Counted from the first letter of the stretch, positions 36,067-49,482 are shown. The stretch: DNA of 64,000 nucleotides from Balamuthia mandrillaris (GCA_031835245.1 JAVKOQ010000026.1:124001-188000); one strand, 5' to 3'. Numbers and translations: made by a program. The notes: generated from the letters alone by a model not told the origin.

Positions 36067-37662
36067 ATGACAAGAGCAAGTAACACTGCATTCCTCGCTG
36101 GGGTGATGCTTCTTTGCATCGTTTCCTCCGCTCTCGCTTTGAACTATGCCGACATCTACGGTACCCATCCTCCCTTCTCCTCCTGTTCTTCAGTCCTTCT
36201 TTCTCTCTTTCTGCTTTCTTTTCCTTCGCTTCTTTCTCACCATTTTCCTCATTGGGCATGGGCAGCTCGCTCTCGTGAGCTGCCAGCGGAACGTGAGCTG
36301 CTGGACAGCATCTCCTTCTCCATCCAGAAGAACCCTGGCCAAGCCATCATGACCCGCAGGACCCTTTCCAACTCCACCTTCACCAGCCGCCACTCCATGA
36401 GCCTGTCCTTCAAGGCCTTGGGGCGAGAATTCTCCGCCTCCCTCCACCACAACAACGATCTCTTCCACCCCAAGGCCGTGGTCTCCGTCTTCTCCGAGGG
36501 AGAGCTGGTGGAGAGCTATTCCCCTCAGAGCAGGGCCTACCTGGGAGAGGCCACCATCGATGGCAAGGAGCAGGCCAGCGTCTCCGCCGTGGTGGCCGAC
36601 TACGATCAAGGCATCTTCCACATGAGCATCTGGAACGCCCAGACGGGAGAGAGTTACGTGGTGGAGCCCACTTACCTTCACCCCGAGCTCAGCAAGAAGA
36701 GAAGCGAGGCTGGCGGCATGGAGACCCTCTCCGGAGGCAACATGGTGGTCTTCAAGGAGCACTGGGATGAGCTTCCTTTTGCCCCTCGCAACGTGGACCA
36801 AGCGGAGGAGGAAGGCGAGCAACCGGTCTCCTGCGGCACGGGTGACATCCAGGAGGGAGAGGAGGATGCGGAGGACGTGGTGGACCCCACCAGCAGCTGC
36901 CCCCCTCGCAGCGCGAGCTACCTGCTCATGGGCGTGGCCACGGACAACCAGTACGTCCGCAAGGCGGGCGGCACCTCCGGCACCCCGAACACCATCTCCT
37001 ACGTCTGGTCCACCATGCAGGGCCACTACTACACCGCCGTGCGCAACAAGCCCGTCATCAAGTCCCTGGTCATCAACTCCAGCCCTTCCTCCTCCTCTTC
37101 CTCCTCCACCAACTTCAACACCGCCAGCTGCCCCTCCGACGTGCAGACCAGGCTCACCCCCTTCTGCAACTGGAGGGTCCGCCAGACCGACCGCACCATC
37201 GGCCTCTGGCACTTGCTCTCCGGATGCCTGCCGGACCGCACGGGCGTGGCCGGGCGTGCCTATTACAGCGCCCTCTGCAGGTACACCACCCAGGGCTGCG
37301 GCATCACGGGCTACCTGGGAGGCAACGCCCGCTGGGTCATCCCCGCCCACGAGATCGGGCACAACTACGGCGCCAGGCACAGCAGCAACATCATGGCTCC
37401 CTCGGTGAACAGCAGGGCCACGGGCTTCGCCCAGACCTCCATCAACGACATGTGCCGCTACACCTTCAGCGTCTCCGCCCGCACCGCCTGCCTGTTGGAC
37501 CGCTTGCCCGAGGACCAGAGCCCCACCCTCCCCGACCAGGAGGAGTCCTCCTCCGAGGAGGGCTGCGAGTGCAAGAAGAGGAGCCAGAACGTGGTGGTGG
37601 TGCAGGACTCCGAGTCCGCCGCCGCCACTCCCAGCAGCGCTCTCCTCGAGGCCTTGTTCTAG
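36067..37662 (+). CDS. Secreted metzincin metalloprotease (reprolysin-like)
   Basis: Two exons (36067-36160, 36266-37662) give 497 codons. A signal peptide is clear: basic start MTRASN, hydrophobic LAGVMLLCIVSSALA. A propeptide-like region follows, with ADAM-like patterns (LVESYSPQSRAYLGEATIDG, SYVVEPTYLH). The catalytic site HEIGHNYGARH fits HEXXHxxGxxH, with a Met-turn SSNIMAPS close behind, so zinc binding looks intact. Cys-rich elements surround it (CGTGD, CPSDVQ, CRYTTQGCG). It is short of the disintegrin and other modules of full ADAMs and ends in an acidic, Ser-rich tail. Exon 2 is extremely GC-rich, giving long antisense open frames that are artefacts. Predicted to act on extracellular or phagosomal proteins. 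Confidence 0.87.
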   Translation: MTRASNTAFLAGVMLLCIVSSALALNYADIYGTHPPFSSCSSVLLSLFLLSFPSLLSHHFPHWAWAARSRELPAERELLDSISFSIQKNPGQAIMTRRTLSNSTFTSRHSMSLSFKALGREFSASLHHNNDLFHPKAVVSVFSEGELVESYSPQSRAYLGEATIDGKEQASVSAVVADYDQGIFHMSIWNAQTGESYVVEPTYLHPELSKKRSEAGGMETLSGGNMVVFKEHWDELPFAPRNVDQAEEEGEQPVSCGTGDIQEGEEDAEDVVDPTSSCPPRSASYLLMGVATDNQYVRKAGGTSGTPNTISYVWSTMQGHYYTAVRNKPVIKSLVINSSPSSSSSSSTNFNTASCPSDVQTRLTPFCNWRVRQTDRTIGLWHLLSGCLPDRTGVAGRAYYSALCRYTTQGCGITGYLGGNARWVIPAHEIGHNYGARHSSNIMAPSVNSRATGFAQTSINDMCRYTFSVSARTACLLDRLPEDQSPTLPDQEESSSEEGCECKKRSQNVVVVQDSESAAATPSSALLEALF

Positions 37663-38010
37663 AGAGCCAACAAACCCTTCCCCCTATCATCATGCACATA
37701 GGCTTTTCCAGAGTTCCCTTCCCTTGCATTACTTCCTCCGTTTCTTCTTCCCAATATGTCCATATAGGTCCTTTAGGTTTTAGACTGTAGTAAAAAAAAC
37801 ATCTTTTTTGTCGATACAAAAATAAACTTCAAGCAGCGGCAAATTTCCCCTGCTGCAGTTCGACTCCCACTATGCGCGTATGATCACGGATCTAGCTTGC
37901 GGTTCGACGCGCAGCGTTCGCTGATAAGTTTTTGATTTCTGCGGTTCGACCCCTGGCGCAAACATTTTTTTAAAAGCTTGCACTGCTGGGTGGGGGAGTG
38001 TTTGTCACAA
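37663..38010. other. Intergenic region with repeated T-arm-like words
   Basis: No gene seen. An AATAAA lies at 37821. Three words of the form GGTTCGAC or AGTTCGAC occur at about 37858, 37911 and 37942, without the rest of a tRNA. Confidence 0.5.
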
Positions 38011-39400
<1,390 letters not shown>

Positions 39401-39408
39401 TTCTGGAC

Positions 39409-39420
39409 CATGTCGTCATG
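39409..39420. promoter_or_regulatory. CATGTCGTCATG motif
   Basis: Nine bp after the F-box gene stop and 240 bp upstream of the next start; a GTCGAC word follows at about 39430. Confidence 0.4.
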
Positions 39421-39659
39421 GTATTTATTGTCGACGTAATATGCTCGGTGACCTAGCAACGAAGAACTCCCGCAACAGGAGGCGACAGGAGGGCGGGTCA
39501 AAAGTGTCCATAATCTCCAAGAAAAAACGTGCAGAAATCAAAGAAAACACCGGTGTTCGTTGCGCCGTTCTAGCCCGATTTGGGTTTAGTGGTTCAGTGT
39601 CTGGCGCACAGAGTAAGAAGAGAGAGAAACGAACTACCGCACGCACACAGGCTACAACC

Positions 39660-40277
39660 ATGGCGGCCAGCGCAGAAGAAGCAAGGTTAACTCGTTTGTT
39701 GGGCGAGCTGCACACGCCAGAGATGCAACGAAGGCAGGGAAACGGCTCCGACCCCTCCGAAACATTTTCCCCGGAAGCAGAGGACAAGGAGAAAGAGAGG
39801 CTGAACAAGCATTGGCTCGGAGAAGCGCCCCCAAAGGCCTCCCCGACCAAAGCCTGCGAGAGCCAGCAACCTTCGCCTAAAGCGGCAGCGCCTGTCGTCG
39901 TCAAGAGGGAAGTTGCGGTGCGCCCAAAGATGAAACTCGGTAGCGCGGAACAGGCTCTGCGCAACGGAGAGACGGAGGAGCAGATGCTGAAGAGAAAAAT
40001 GGAAGAAATGAAGAGGAACATGCAGCTGAAGCAACAACAGCAACAGCACCCACAGAAGAGCCCGAGAAGAGTAGCGGCAGAGCCTCCAACGACGACTACG
40101 ACGACGCCAACTAAGGCCCCACCGGCTTCAGCTGTAGTTCAGCAACCACAACACAAAGTGTTGAAGGAGGACGTGCAACCCAGCAGCAGCAATGGAATAG
40201 AAATAGCGGTTCCAGAGGAGAAAGCTGTTGACATGGCCAGAAAGGAAGAAGAGCGCCTTCGTCACCGATGGCTTTGA
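39660..40277 (+). CDS. Small charged protein of unknown function
   Basis: Single exon, 206 codons, start MAASAEEARLTRLLGEL. I do not recognise it. Composition is rich in Lys, Glu, Gln, Pro and Thr. Two similar short motifs stand out: KERLNKHWLG at about residue 42 and EERLRHRWL at the very C-terminus. A probable helical, charged segment (EEQMLKRKMEEMKRNMQLK) lies in the middle. No membrane segment. The longer frame that reaches back to 39003 overlaps the F-box gene and is not used. Confidence 0.6.
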   Translation: MAASAEEARLTRLLGELHTPEMQRRQGNGSDPSETFSPEAEDKEKERLNKHWLGEAPPKASPTKACESQQPSPKAAAPVVVKREVAVRPKMKLGSAEQALRNGETEEQMLKRKMEEMKRNMQLKQQQQQHPQKSPRRVAAEPPTTTTTTPTKAPPASAVVQQPQHKVLKEDVQPSSSNGIEIAVPEEKAVDMARKEEERLRHRWL

Positions 40278-40611
40278 AAAAAAAAAAGCGAGAGGCATGG
40301 CCACACCGGGAGCACCGGGCTTACTCTCTGTACATATTACTATTTCTATGCACCATAAAAAAAACGTGTGAACCTTTGTCGATTCGAACCGACGGCCCAA
40401 TATTGGCGGACTTTTAGAGTGACGTGGCTCAGCTCCTTGGGGATCCATACAAAGGGGGCCACGTATCAGCCCACGTAAGCACACCAAAAAAAAAATGAGC
40501 GCCACGTCACGCGCCTCCTGAGCCGGCTGTTGCTGTCCATTTCTTTTCTCACCACACCGGAACTGCCACCACACAACAAACACACACAAAGCAAACATAC
40601 ATACACACGGA
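40278..40611. other. Intergenic region upstream of membrane-protein gene
   Basis: No gene seen. Contains a T-arm-like word GGTTCGAATCGAC on the minus strand (about 40379-40394) and the CACGTCACGCG word at about 40503. Confidence 0.5.
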
Positions 40612-41638
40612 ATGGCCCAGAGGCAAGACCACGTGGAGGCGGTGGTGGATCCCTTCGCCAGCCCAGAGGAACAGGAACAACAGAGGATGAGAGCGCGGCG
40701 CCTGGCGGAACGCCTCTCCGTCCGTGAAGAGCTTGCCTTGCAGCAAAGAGAAAAGCGGCTGAGATGGGGGAGACACCCCCTGTGGATGGCGTTGAAACGA
40801 ACCGTTGTCTTTGTGTTCGTGGCCTTTGTGACCTCCACCTTTTGGCAGTTCTTTGCAGAGCGAAGCGGCGTGGAAGAGGTGTCGCCTGGCTTTTGGCTTG
40901 CCAAGGCTGCACAGTTGTCGGAGAGCTTGTTTGATACGTTGGGAAGACTTTACATCAGGCTTGTCGACCTTATTTATCACTTGAGGCACCTGCGCGACTT
41001 TTTGTATCGAGCATGGGACGCCCTGCGAGAGCTGCTGTTGCGTCTTATTCCCATAAACGAACTTTGGGCAGCTGCATCTAAGGTTTGTTTCTTTCCTCTC
41101 CCTCGCTGTGGCTTTCTGCCTTGTCTCCTCCTCCTCCGTTCTAGTTCCCCTTTCATTTTCTTCAACTTTTTGTTTGCCCCTCTGACCATGGTCTCCTTTG
41201 CAGGTGGTGCTGCCAATTGTAGATATAGTGGTCTCTCCCTTGCATTTCTTTGTAGGGTTCGTGCAAGAGGTCCAGGCCTTGCCCAACCACAGCAATAGCG
41301 TCTTCTATTTGGCCAGCTTGGTGGTGGGCATCCTCTTGTGGTGCGCAATGAAAGCCATGCATGCCACTCATACGATTAGAAAGAGGAGAATATTGAAGAA
41401 GAAAAATGAGGAACAACGGACACAGCTTGGACAAGCATCGAAGGAAGATCAAGAAGCAACTGAAGAAGAGGAAAGTGGGCCTTTCATGCAGATGAAGATG
41501 TTTGGGAAAACTTGGCTGGAGGAGTGTAAACAGGCTTGGACTACCAACCCCTTTTTCCAGTTAGGCTACATTATGGCGTTTCAACTTTTCTTCATTGTTA
41601 TTGTGTACAACGCTCCTGGAGTGTTGCGTTTGCACTAA
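40612..41638 (+). CDS. Multi-pass membrane protein of unknown function
   Basis: Two exons (40612-41082, 41204-41638) give 302 codons. Hydrophobic segments: TVVFVFVAFVTSTFWQFF near residue 65, LPIVDIVVSPLHFFVGFV, VFYLASLVVGILLWCAM and FQLFFIVIVYNAP at the C-terminus, so three to four membrane passes. The N-terminus is charged (PEEQEQQRMRARRLAERL) and an Arg/Lys/Glu-rich loop follows the third segment. I do not recognise the family. A truncated copy of its exon 1 lies at 24209-24403. Confidence 0.75.
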
Positions 41639-41670
41639 CTGCTTGGGCGTGTCGTGTAGTGCTCATTACC

Positions 41671-41676
41671 AATAAA
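41671..41676 (+). promoter_or_regulatory. Poly(A)-type signal AATAAA
   Basis: 33 bp after the membrane-protein stop. Confidence 0.45.
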
Positions 41677-41825
41677 AACTTTGTAAAATATTACGATTAT
41701 CATATAATTTGAGTTTTTGTCTCAAAATTGGCTCATTTATTAATATTTTCGAGATAATTTCACAAAATTTTAGATTGCTAAGAAAAATCTAACTCTTCCC
41801 AAAAACTGCCGAACATATCAATAAT

Positions 41826-41831
41826 GTCGAC
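41826..41831. promoter_or_regulatory. GTCGAC element at -83
   Basis: Palindromic GTCGAC 83 bp upstream of the nucleotidase ATG; same word at 59130 (-81) and 62827 (-81). Confidence 0.45.
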
Positions 41832-41908
41832 TAATCCGCGATAATCACACCAAATTTTTCGATCAAAAGTGAAATTAAAGAAAGTCAAAGAAACGAAAGA
41901 AGCTGAAA

Positions 41909-44325
41909 ATGGCAGAAGCAGAAGCAGCGGTTCCAAAGGCTGACCTCGTACTCCTGCACTTCAACGACGTGTACGACGTGGAACCGGCCGCCAAGGAGCC
42001 CGTAGGAGGGGCCACTCGCTTCGCCACCGCCTTGAAAACGCTGCGCCAGCAGGCCTCCTCTCCACCGTTGGTCTTGTTCAGTGGAGACGTCTTCAATCCT
42101 TCTCTCCTCTCTGCCATTACCAAAGGAAAAGTAAGTAAGCTCTTTTTTTAAAAACAAAAAAGATCAACCACTTCTTTTTTTCTGCTCCTGTGTTGGTGTT
42201 GTTGAGCGTCTACTTACTTTTTTTTATAAAAAAAAACGCACACAATGAAGCATATGGTCAATGTAATGAATGAGTTGCACATCCAAGCTTCCGTTTACGG
42301 CAACCAGTACTAAAGCTCTCCCTTATTCTTCTCTTTTTCTTCACCTTCTCCTTCTTCTTTCATCTTTCTCCTTTCTTCTTGAGCTTTTTTCTCTTACTGT
42401 TTTTTTTTTTTTCTCATAGCGAATTTGACTTTGGCGTGGAACAGCTGAGAAAGAATGTGTCTCAGTGCAACTTCCCATGGCTCATGTCGAACCTGATCGA
42501 CACAGCCACGGGCCTTCCCTTTGCCGGTGGTCATAGACACCTTGTGCTTCCTTGGAATGGCTTGAAAGTGGGCCTTATCGGTATCTTTAACTTTTGTTGT
42601 CTTATGTTGTCGTTGTTCTTCTTCTTGTTCTTGTTCTTCTTCTTCTTCTTCTTGTTCTTCTTCTTCTTCTTCTTCTTCTTCTTCTTGTTCTTCTTCTTCT
42701 TCTTGTTCTTCTTGTTCTTCTTCTTCTTCTTGTTCTTTCTTCTTCTTCTTCTTCTTCTTCTTCTTCTTCTTCTTCTTCTTCTTGTTCTATTTTCTTTCTT
42801 CTTCCTTCGTTTCTTGTTCGTTTCTTTAACTTGCTTCTACATTTTAGGTTTGGTGGAACAAGAGTGGCTGGTGACGCTTGCCTACCTTCCAGAGTCAGTG
42901 GAGTACCGCGACTTCGTGACGGAGGGTCAAGCCTTGGTTGAAGAGTTGAAGGACAAAGAGGGTTGTGACCTGGTTATAGCACTGACCCATATGCGGGCTC
43001 CGAATGACAATCGCTTGGCTAAAGGCGTGCCTCGCTTGGATCTCATTCTATCAGGTAGATCTTTCTTCCTCCCTCTCGCCTCCAATAACGTATCTCACAA
43101 TAAAACAACAGGACACGATCACTTTTACGAAGTTTGGCAAGAACCAACTCATAATACAACCATCGTCAAGAGTGGAACTGAGTTTCGTTACATCAGCCAA
43201 GTTGAACTCTTCCTCGACAGTAACTCCCCCAACCACAAGCCTAGAGTGATAACCAAAAAGATCGAGGTCACGAAAGAGTTTGAGGAGGATGAGAACATGA
43301 AACAAATATTATCCTGCTTCCAAGAGATGATGAACACAAAACTTAACAAAGTGATTGGAAGGACGAGCGTAATGCTGGACGCGAGGAACGCCTTTGTGAG
43401 GACCGGAGAGACTAACTTGGGAAGCATGATTTGCGATATTATGAGGACCACTATGGGTGCTGATGTTGCGTTGCTGAACAGCGGCACTATTCGCTCGGAT
43501 AGCAGCTATGGGCCAGGTACGCAGTTTCGTCTTTCTTCGTTCCCTTTTTCTCGCACCTTTGCTTTCTACCGACAACAGATATGACAAACAGGAGACATAA
43601 AGCTAAAGGACTTGATGACTATTCTCCCATTCGCTGATACTATCGTCATCATTGAGGTAACCGGGCAACAATTGTGGGACGCTTTTGAGAACGGCGTAAG
43701 CAAATGGCCTTTGCAAGAAGGTCGCTTTCCTCAGCTCTCTGGAGCTTCTTTCGTCTTTGATCACCTTGTTCTTGAATCTTTTCCTTCTTCCTCTTTTCTC
43801 TTCGTTACTGGTTCGTTTTTATTCGAAAGAACTAATACTTCCGTTCTTTCTTTTCTTTTCTTTTCTTTTCTTTTCTTTTCTTTTTCTTTTCTTTTCTTTT
43901 CTTTTCTTTTCTTTTCTTTTCTTTTCTTTTCTTTTTTTCTGCTTTTTTTTGAAAAGGTGAGGCACCATTTCATGAAGTTAAAAGTATTATCATCCTTCAA
44001 GAGTGTTCGAGTGAATCAACTGGTTCGTCTTGCTTTTCGCAAGAAAGAACAGGTCGATTCGGTTATGGCCATAGCTCCAACTTGTTTCGGCCGCATTGTC
44101 GCTCTTCAAAGCGAAAACAAAGCGGAAGAAGAAAAAAAGGACAAAGAAAAGGAAGAAGAAGCCGAAAGAAGGAAGAAGGAAGAAGAGGAGGCGCAACGAA
44201 AGAAGCAGGAAGAAGCCGAGAGGGCTGTAGCCGCGATGACCAAAGAGCAATTGCAACAACGAGTGTTGCAGCTGGAGAGAGAGAACGAGACGTTGCGTCA
44301 ACGCTTGTTGCAACAGTCTTCATGA
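41909..44325 (+). CDS. 5'-nucleotidase/UshA-family metallophosphatase, atypical C-terminus
   Basis: About seven exons. Calcineurin-like metallophosphatase motifs are complete: HFNDVYDVEP (D-x-H-type site), FSGDVFNP, GNHEFDFG assembled across the junction 42306/42420, ALTHMR and SGHDH (43054/43112). The C-terminal nucleotidase domain begins normally (GRTSVMLDARNAFVRTGETNLG, LLNSGTIRSD, GRFPQLSGASFVFD). After that, an intron full of TTTTC leads to a last exon without the expected substrate-binding loop; instead it has a Lys/Glu-rich coiled coil (KDKEKEEEAERRKKEEEEA) ending RQRLLQQSS. No signal peptide, so probably cytosolic. It would hydrolyse nucleotides or related phosphoesters. Confidence 0.85.
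42604..42785. repeat. (TTC)n tract in nucleotidase intron
   Basis: TTC/TTG units in intron 42581-42847, coding-strand pyrimidines. Confidence 0.95.
43851..43934. repeat. (TTTTC)n pentanucleotide in nucleotidase intron
   Basis: Tandem TTTTC units between the last two exons. Confidence 0.95.
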
Positions 44326-44558
44326 ATGCAACGCTCTCTTGGTCTTCATTCTTAACATTCTCTGCGTGCCCGCACATTTTCCTCATATCTTTCATTTTTT
44401 GTATGCCACACATTTTATACAATTTTTTCATTCTTTGCATCTCATGCATACATGTCATACCAGACATACGTTGCATTTTCTTAATTTGATTTGTCGGAGG
44501 AAAAAGAGTAGTAAGAAGCCGAAGGGAGGAAGAGAAGGAGGAGAGCATCGCCTTCATC

Positions 44559-47500
44559 ATGAGCTTGCGCCCCACGACTCGCTACCAGACGTTGGAGGAC
44601 GCCTCCTCGGGATACAGGGAGCAAGACAGGCTGACCCAAGAGCAGCAGCAACGCTCTCTGGAATCGGGGCACCTCCAGCACAACGACGACGAGACCGAAA
44701 TCATTGGCCTCGTCGGAGAGAGGGATGGCTTTTGGCACAGTTTGCCTTGTTGTCCTCAGGTTCTCTCTCTCTGCTAGCTACTTTTCTTCTATACCTTTTA
44801 TTTTTTCTTGGCAAACTCAAACAAAAAAATAATAAACAGAAACGACCCAGCAAAAGGGCGACCGTGGCAGTGATTGGCTTCATTGCGCTGGTCTTGATCG
44901 TGGCTGGCATTGCCATTAGTGGTACGTTGTTTTTTTCTTGTTCTATTCTTCTCAGTACATTTTTTTGCTGCCTATCCTGTTGCGTTATTTAACCGTGGTC
45001 TGCCTTCTTTCCTTCCTTCTTCCTTCTTCCTCCATTTCTTTCTTCTTCCTCCATTTCTTCCTTCTTCCTCCATTTCTTTTCTTCTTTGCTTCCTGCTTTT
45101 GCTTCTTCCGTCCTTTTTGAACAGTGTCGTTGTCGGTGAAAGACGATACGGATTCCTCCAACAACAAACCAACTTACTCCTTTGACGACATTTTCTCCCT
45201 CAACCCAAAGTCCTTCACGTTTCAATGGTTCTCCATCAACTCCACCACGGCTGGGCTCATCTACTCCGACAAAGAGCGCAACATCTTTTTGCAAAAGGTG
45301 TATGTAGACAGCAACGAAAACCAAAACAATAGTCATACGACTGTTTTTCCTGATGTCAACGAAAGAGTGACCCTGTTCAACGTTAGTCTCAACAATAACT
45401 CCTTGTTGGTGCCTTCGCTGGGCAGTCAGTACTCCCTCTCTTATGATGCCTCCTATCTTTTGCTTCCTGTGCACCAAAGCAAGGTTCTTTTTTTTTTTAT
45501 CGCATCGATATATGCTTCTCTTCTTTTTGACCTCTTCCTTTGCTTTCCGTTTATTCTCCTTTTGTTCGTGTTTCTTTTTCTTTGGATTGCAGATATGGCG
45601 GCATTCTTTTGAAGCCAAGTTTGTTCTATTTTCTGTGGCAAATCAAGATGTGCATGACAACTTGAATGAAGATGCCAAGCAAACAAACGCCATTTGGTCT
45701 CCTACCAGCCTTTCTGTGGTAAACCTCACCTCTCTCTCTTTCTCTTTCTCTCGTATACTAAAAGCAACAAATGCAAAGGCTTTCGTTCAAGATGATGATA
45801 TTTATTTGAGAAAGGATGTGTCCAGCACCGAGCAGTCTCCCATCAGGATAACTACTGATGGTTCCCTGCCTGGTTTGTTTTTCTTTGTCTTCCTCCTTTC
45901 TTTACGTTAACTCCCTCTTTGTTTTCACCTAAGGAATCACAAACGGCGTACAAGTGTGGGTATACGAAGAAGAAATCTTCGCCGACTATTCGGCCATGTG
46001 GTGGGCGCCTGATGGTTCTCAGCTGGCCTTCCTTCGGTTCAACCAGAGTGCAGTGCCACAGGTTACCATGCCCATGTATGAAGGCAACCCCTATCCTACG
46101 CTAAGAACCTTCCACTATCCAAAGGTACTTAGCAACACCCTTTTTTTTTTCTTGTTCGCCATGTTCATCTTGCTCTTCTTGTTCCTGCTCTTCTTCTTAA
46201 CATATCTTGCTTCCATTTATGACAATAGCCTGGTTATCCCAATCCTGATGTGAGTGTGGGTGTCTTCAACGTAACCGCGGGCTCAACAGTTTTCTTGGTT
46301 GTTTTTCTATATCGCCATTAATATTGCCTATCTTTCTTTTGACTGATTATCTTTAAATTTAAAAGAACATTGGAAATAGCACTGATATGTACGTGACTGC
46401 TGTTGAATGGGTGGATAGTATCACAATATCGGTCACCACTTCCAATCGCTTACAAAACGTTCGTTTATCATTTCTTTATTGTAACAAAGTGAAAGATACG
46501 TATTCTTTTAATGCTAAACAAACACCACTAACAGAAACAAACTGTGCTCTTGGTTAACACGCTCACCAATGCCTCTCGTATCCTTGAAGTAACTGTATCC
46601 AAGAATGGCTGGTTGGAGCCTGTACGTTCCACCCTTCCTTTCTTTTGCTTCGTTGCCTCTTTTTCTCCTTTCTTATTGCCGTTCAAACATACTGCCAACA
46701 AAAGGACTCCAACCTCAAATTCATTTCCATCAACAATACCGTGCAATACTTTGTGGACACTGTTCCCGACGATAATGGCTTTATGCAAATCGCTCTTTAC
46801 AACTACTCCTCGGCTGAGCTCATTCAAACCTTTTCTGCTGGCAAGAAACGAGACGTGACCCAAATTCTCGGGTGGTACTCTCCAACTGATTCTTTGCTCT
46901 TTGTTAGCACTGCTTCAGCCTCTTCGGCAAAGCAAGACGAAGAATCGTTCACTTCTCTTGAAGAAAGAGCTATTTTCAGCATTGACGACTTTACAAAGCA
47001 AACCGGAGGAGGAAAGAAGAAGCGAGAAATACAAGACGAGAACAACTGGAGATTGTTGTCAAAGGTTAATGCTTCCTCGGATCATCCGGCGGAGACGGAA
47101 GGTTGGTGGGGTTGTTCATTCCATGAAAAGAGCGGCTTTTACGTGCTTGCTTTTGGAGGCAATGGGGACGTTCGCCATGTTCCATTCACTACTCTTCATC
47201 ACTTGCATGTTCAAGGTTTGTTTGTTATTCTTTTGTTTTTTTGATCCTCATGTTCTACTTGTTCTTGTTGCTGTTCTCTCTTCTCTGTTCGACTAACCAA
47301 TGCCTTTTTTTATGGTTTGCTCCTGTATTAGATATGATGGTAACTTTAGAAAGCAACAACGATTTTAAGGCAAACATCAGCAAGTTGGCCTTACCCACAT
47401 ACAAATTTTTGTCTATCCCTCTCCAGCTTGGCGAAAACCAAACAAGTACTTTCCTTTCTGATTTAATTCTTGTGATCTCTTCTTGTTCTTCTTATTCTAA

Positions 47501-48474
47501 CTTTTGTTCCATTATCAGCAATGAACGCCTGGCAATTGCTCCCTCCAAATTTCCAGTCGGACAAGGCATACCCAATGTTGCTCAAGGTATATGGTGGACC
47601 TGGCAGCCAAGGAGTCACCAAGCAATACGCTCTTGGCTTTGACGCCTATCTTGCCTCCCAGGGCTACGTCATTGCTGCTGTAGATGGGCGAGGTACTGCT
47701 TTTAGGGGCAATGATTGGAAATTCAGTGTTTACGGTATGTTTTTTCCTTTGTTTGGTAACTGTTGTTTGTATCCCATTTTATTTATATTCTTAACTTTAT
47801 GTTCCCTCTCAACAATAGAAAATTTGGGTCAAGTGGAATCCGAAGATCAAATCGCTGCTGTTAAGTTTATGAGCAAGTCCCGCTACATTGACAGCAGCAG
47901 ACTTGGCGTTTGGGGATGGGTTTGTTTGTTTGTTTATTTTTTTAATGTTTCCACAACTTATTCTCCTTACTTCGTTGCATGGCCGTGTTGTTTGCCTTGC
48001 TTCTTTTTTTTTTTTTTTTTTGGAATTTGTTGCTTTTCTTTATTTTTTTTCGTTTCTTCAATGCTTAACCCAACTGTCCCATTGTTACACAGTCTTACGG
48101 CGGATATATGACCAGTAAAATCCTGCAATCGAGTATGTCATCATTTTGTTTTGTACTTTATTATTATTATTTTCTTCGTTTCTAAAGTATCTCTATTCTC
48201 TTTGTAAAGATGAATCGCGAGGTCTGTTCACAACAGGCATTGCTGTTGCTCCTGTCACCGACTGGAGCTTTTATGGTTTGTCTCCTTTTCTATCTTGTCC
48301 TATTTTATTAGTTTAACATTAACTGAATGGTAAACAGACAGTGTATACACGGAGAGGTACATGCAAACACCATCGCTAAATCCGTCGGGCTATCAGAATA
48401 GCAGCATACTCGCCAATCCTTTGGCTAACTTTGCCAACATTTCTTTCTTGCTCGTTCATGGCACTGGTACTTCG

Positions 48475-48550
<76 letters not shown>

Positions 48551-48730
48551 TTTTTGAAAGTTTTTTGATCGTTCATTTCTTTGCTTGTTTAACTCAACGC
48601 CTCGAACAACAGCGGATGATAACGTGCACTTGCAGAACTCGGCAGAACTAAGCAAGTTGTTGGTGAATAAAGGCATTGCTTTCCAGCAGATGTATTACAC
48701 CAACAGTTCGTATTTTCCTTCCTTGTTCCA

Positions 48731-48803
<73 letters not shown>

Positions 48804-48941
48804 CTATTCTCATCTTAACAATTTCTCTGCCACTCAAAAGATGATCATAGCATCAACAAAGACAATGCAAGAAGACATCTTTACAACAAACTGAGCAACT
48901 TTTTGGACATTCATCTTCGGAAGAAGGAGAAAGATCAATAA
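44559..48941 (+). CDS. Dipeptidyl peptidase IV-like serine protease (S9B), type II membrane protein
   Basis: Gene of more than a dozen exons. A cytosolic N-terminus of about 75 residues precedes one membrane anchor (VAVIGFIALVLIVAGIAIS). The eight-bladed propeller region has S9B landmarks such as DYSAMWWAPDGSQLAFLRFNQS. The hydrolase part gives KVYGGPGSQ, then GWSYGGYMTS with the catalytic Ser (the junction falls after GW), HGTADDNVHLQNSAEL with the Asp, and NNDHSIN with the His. It would cleave X-Pro or X-Ala dipeptides from peptide N-termini at the cell surface or in lysosome-like organelles. Two of the last introns hold long CT runs. Stop at 48939-48941. Confidence 0.92.
48485..48546. repeat. 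(CT)n in DPP-IV gene intron
   Basis: CT run between the exons encoding HGT and ADDNVHL. Confidence 0.92.
48737..48800. repeat. (CT)n in DPP-IV last intron
   Basis: CT run just before the last exon. Confidence 0.92.
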
Positions 48942-49308
48942 CCTCCTCATGGAAGAGAAAAACAAAAAAAAGAGAGAAGAGGTTTATCTTTTTTTTTGGA
49001 AGTGGGCGAGTCATTGTAACTTGTGCTTCTCTCGACCAATAAAAACCAAAGGATGGGAGGTCAACAAACAGGGGCCTTACTCCAATCGTTCTGCCTATGC
49101 TTCCCTCTTCTTTTGCTTCTGGACTTTGTTTTAAGCACTCCCATGCCAGTTAAGCCAGGTTTAGCCAACGGAGCTTCGGTCTCCCATAATCACCAAGATG
49201 CACACCGGAGCCAACCCGTTCGATGGTGGTGAAAACTCCACCGCAGGCTCTTTTTGTTGCTCTATTTTTGCTTTCGCTCTAGAGAGACAGACCCGCACAA
49301 GGAAAGAG

Positions 49309-49354
<46 letters not shown>

Positions 49355-49482
49355 CGAGCAAGAGGGAAGAGAGGAGCATAAAAGGGGCAATAGGAACGTG
49401 TTATCCTTTGGAAAGGAATGATCACACACAAAAGAAACAAGGAGTGTTAGAGAGACTATTTTGTTTTTTCTTAGGCCAATGC
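48942..49482. other. Convergent intergenic region, DPP-IV (+) and P1 (-)
   Basis: No gene seen; unusually long for a convergent gap here. A (GA)n run at 49313-49352 reads as CT on the P1 strand and may mark an untranslated-region intron. Confidence 0.45.
49313..49352. repeat. (GA)n microsatellite downstream of P1
   Basis: Pure GA run; pyrimidine-rich on the P1 strand. Confidence 0.9.

Noticed and set aside
36190-37380. 396-codon antisense frame opposite the metalloprotease
   Set aside because: Product of extreme GC bias; sense strand has signal peptide and zinc site.
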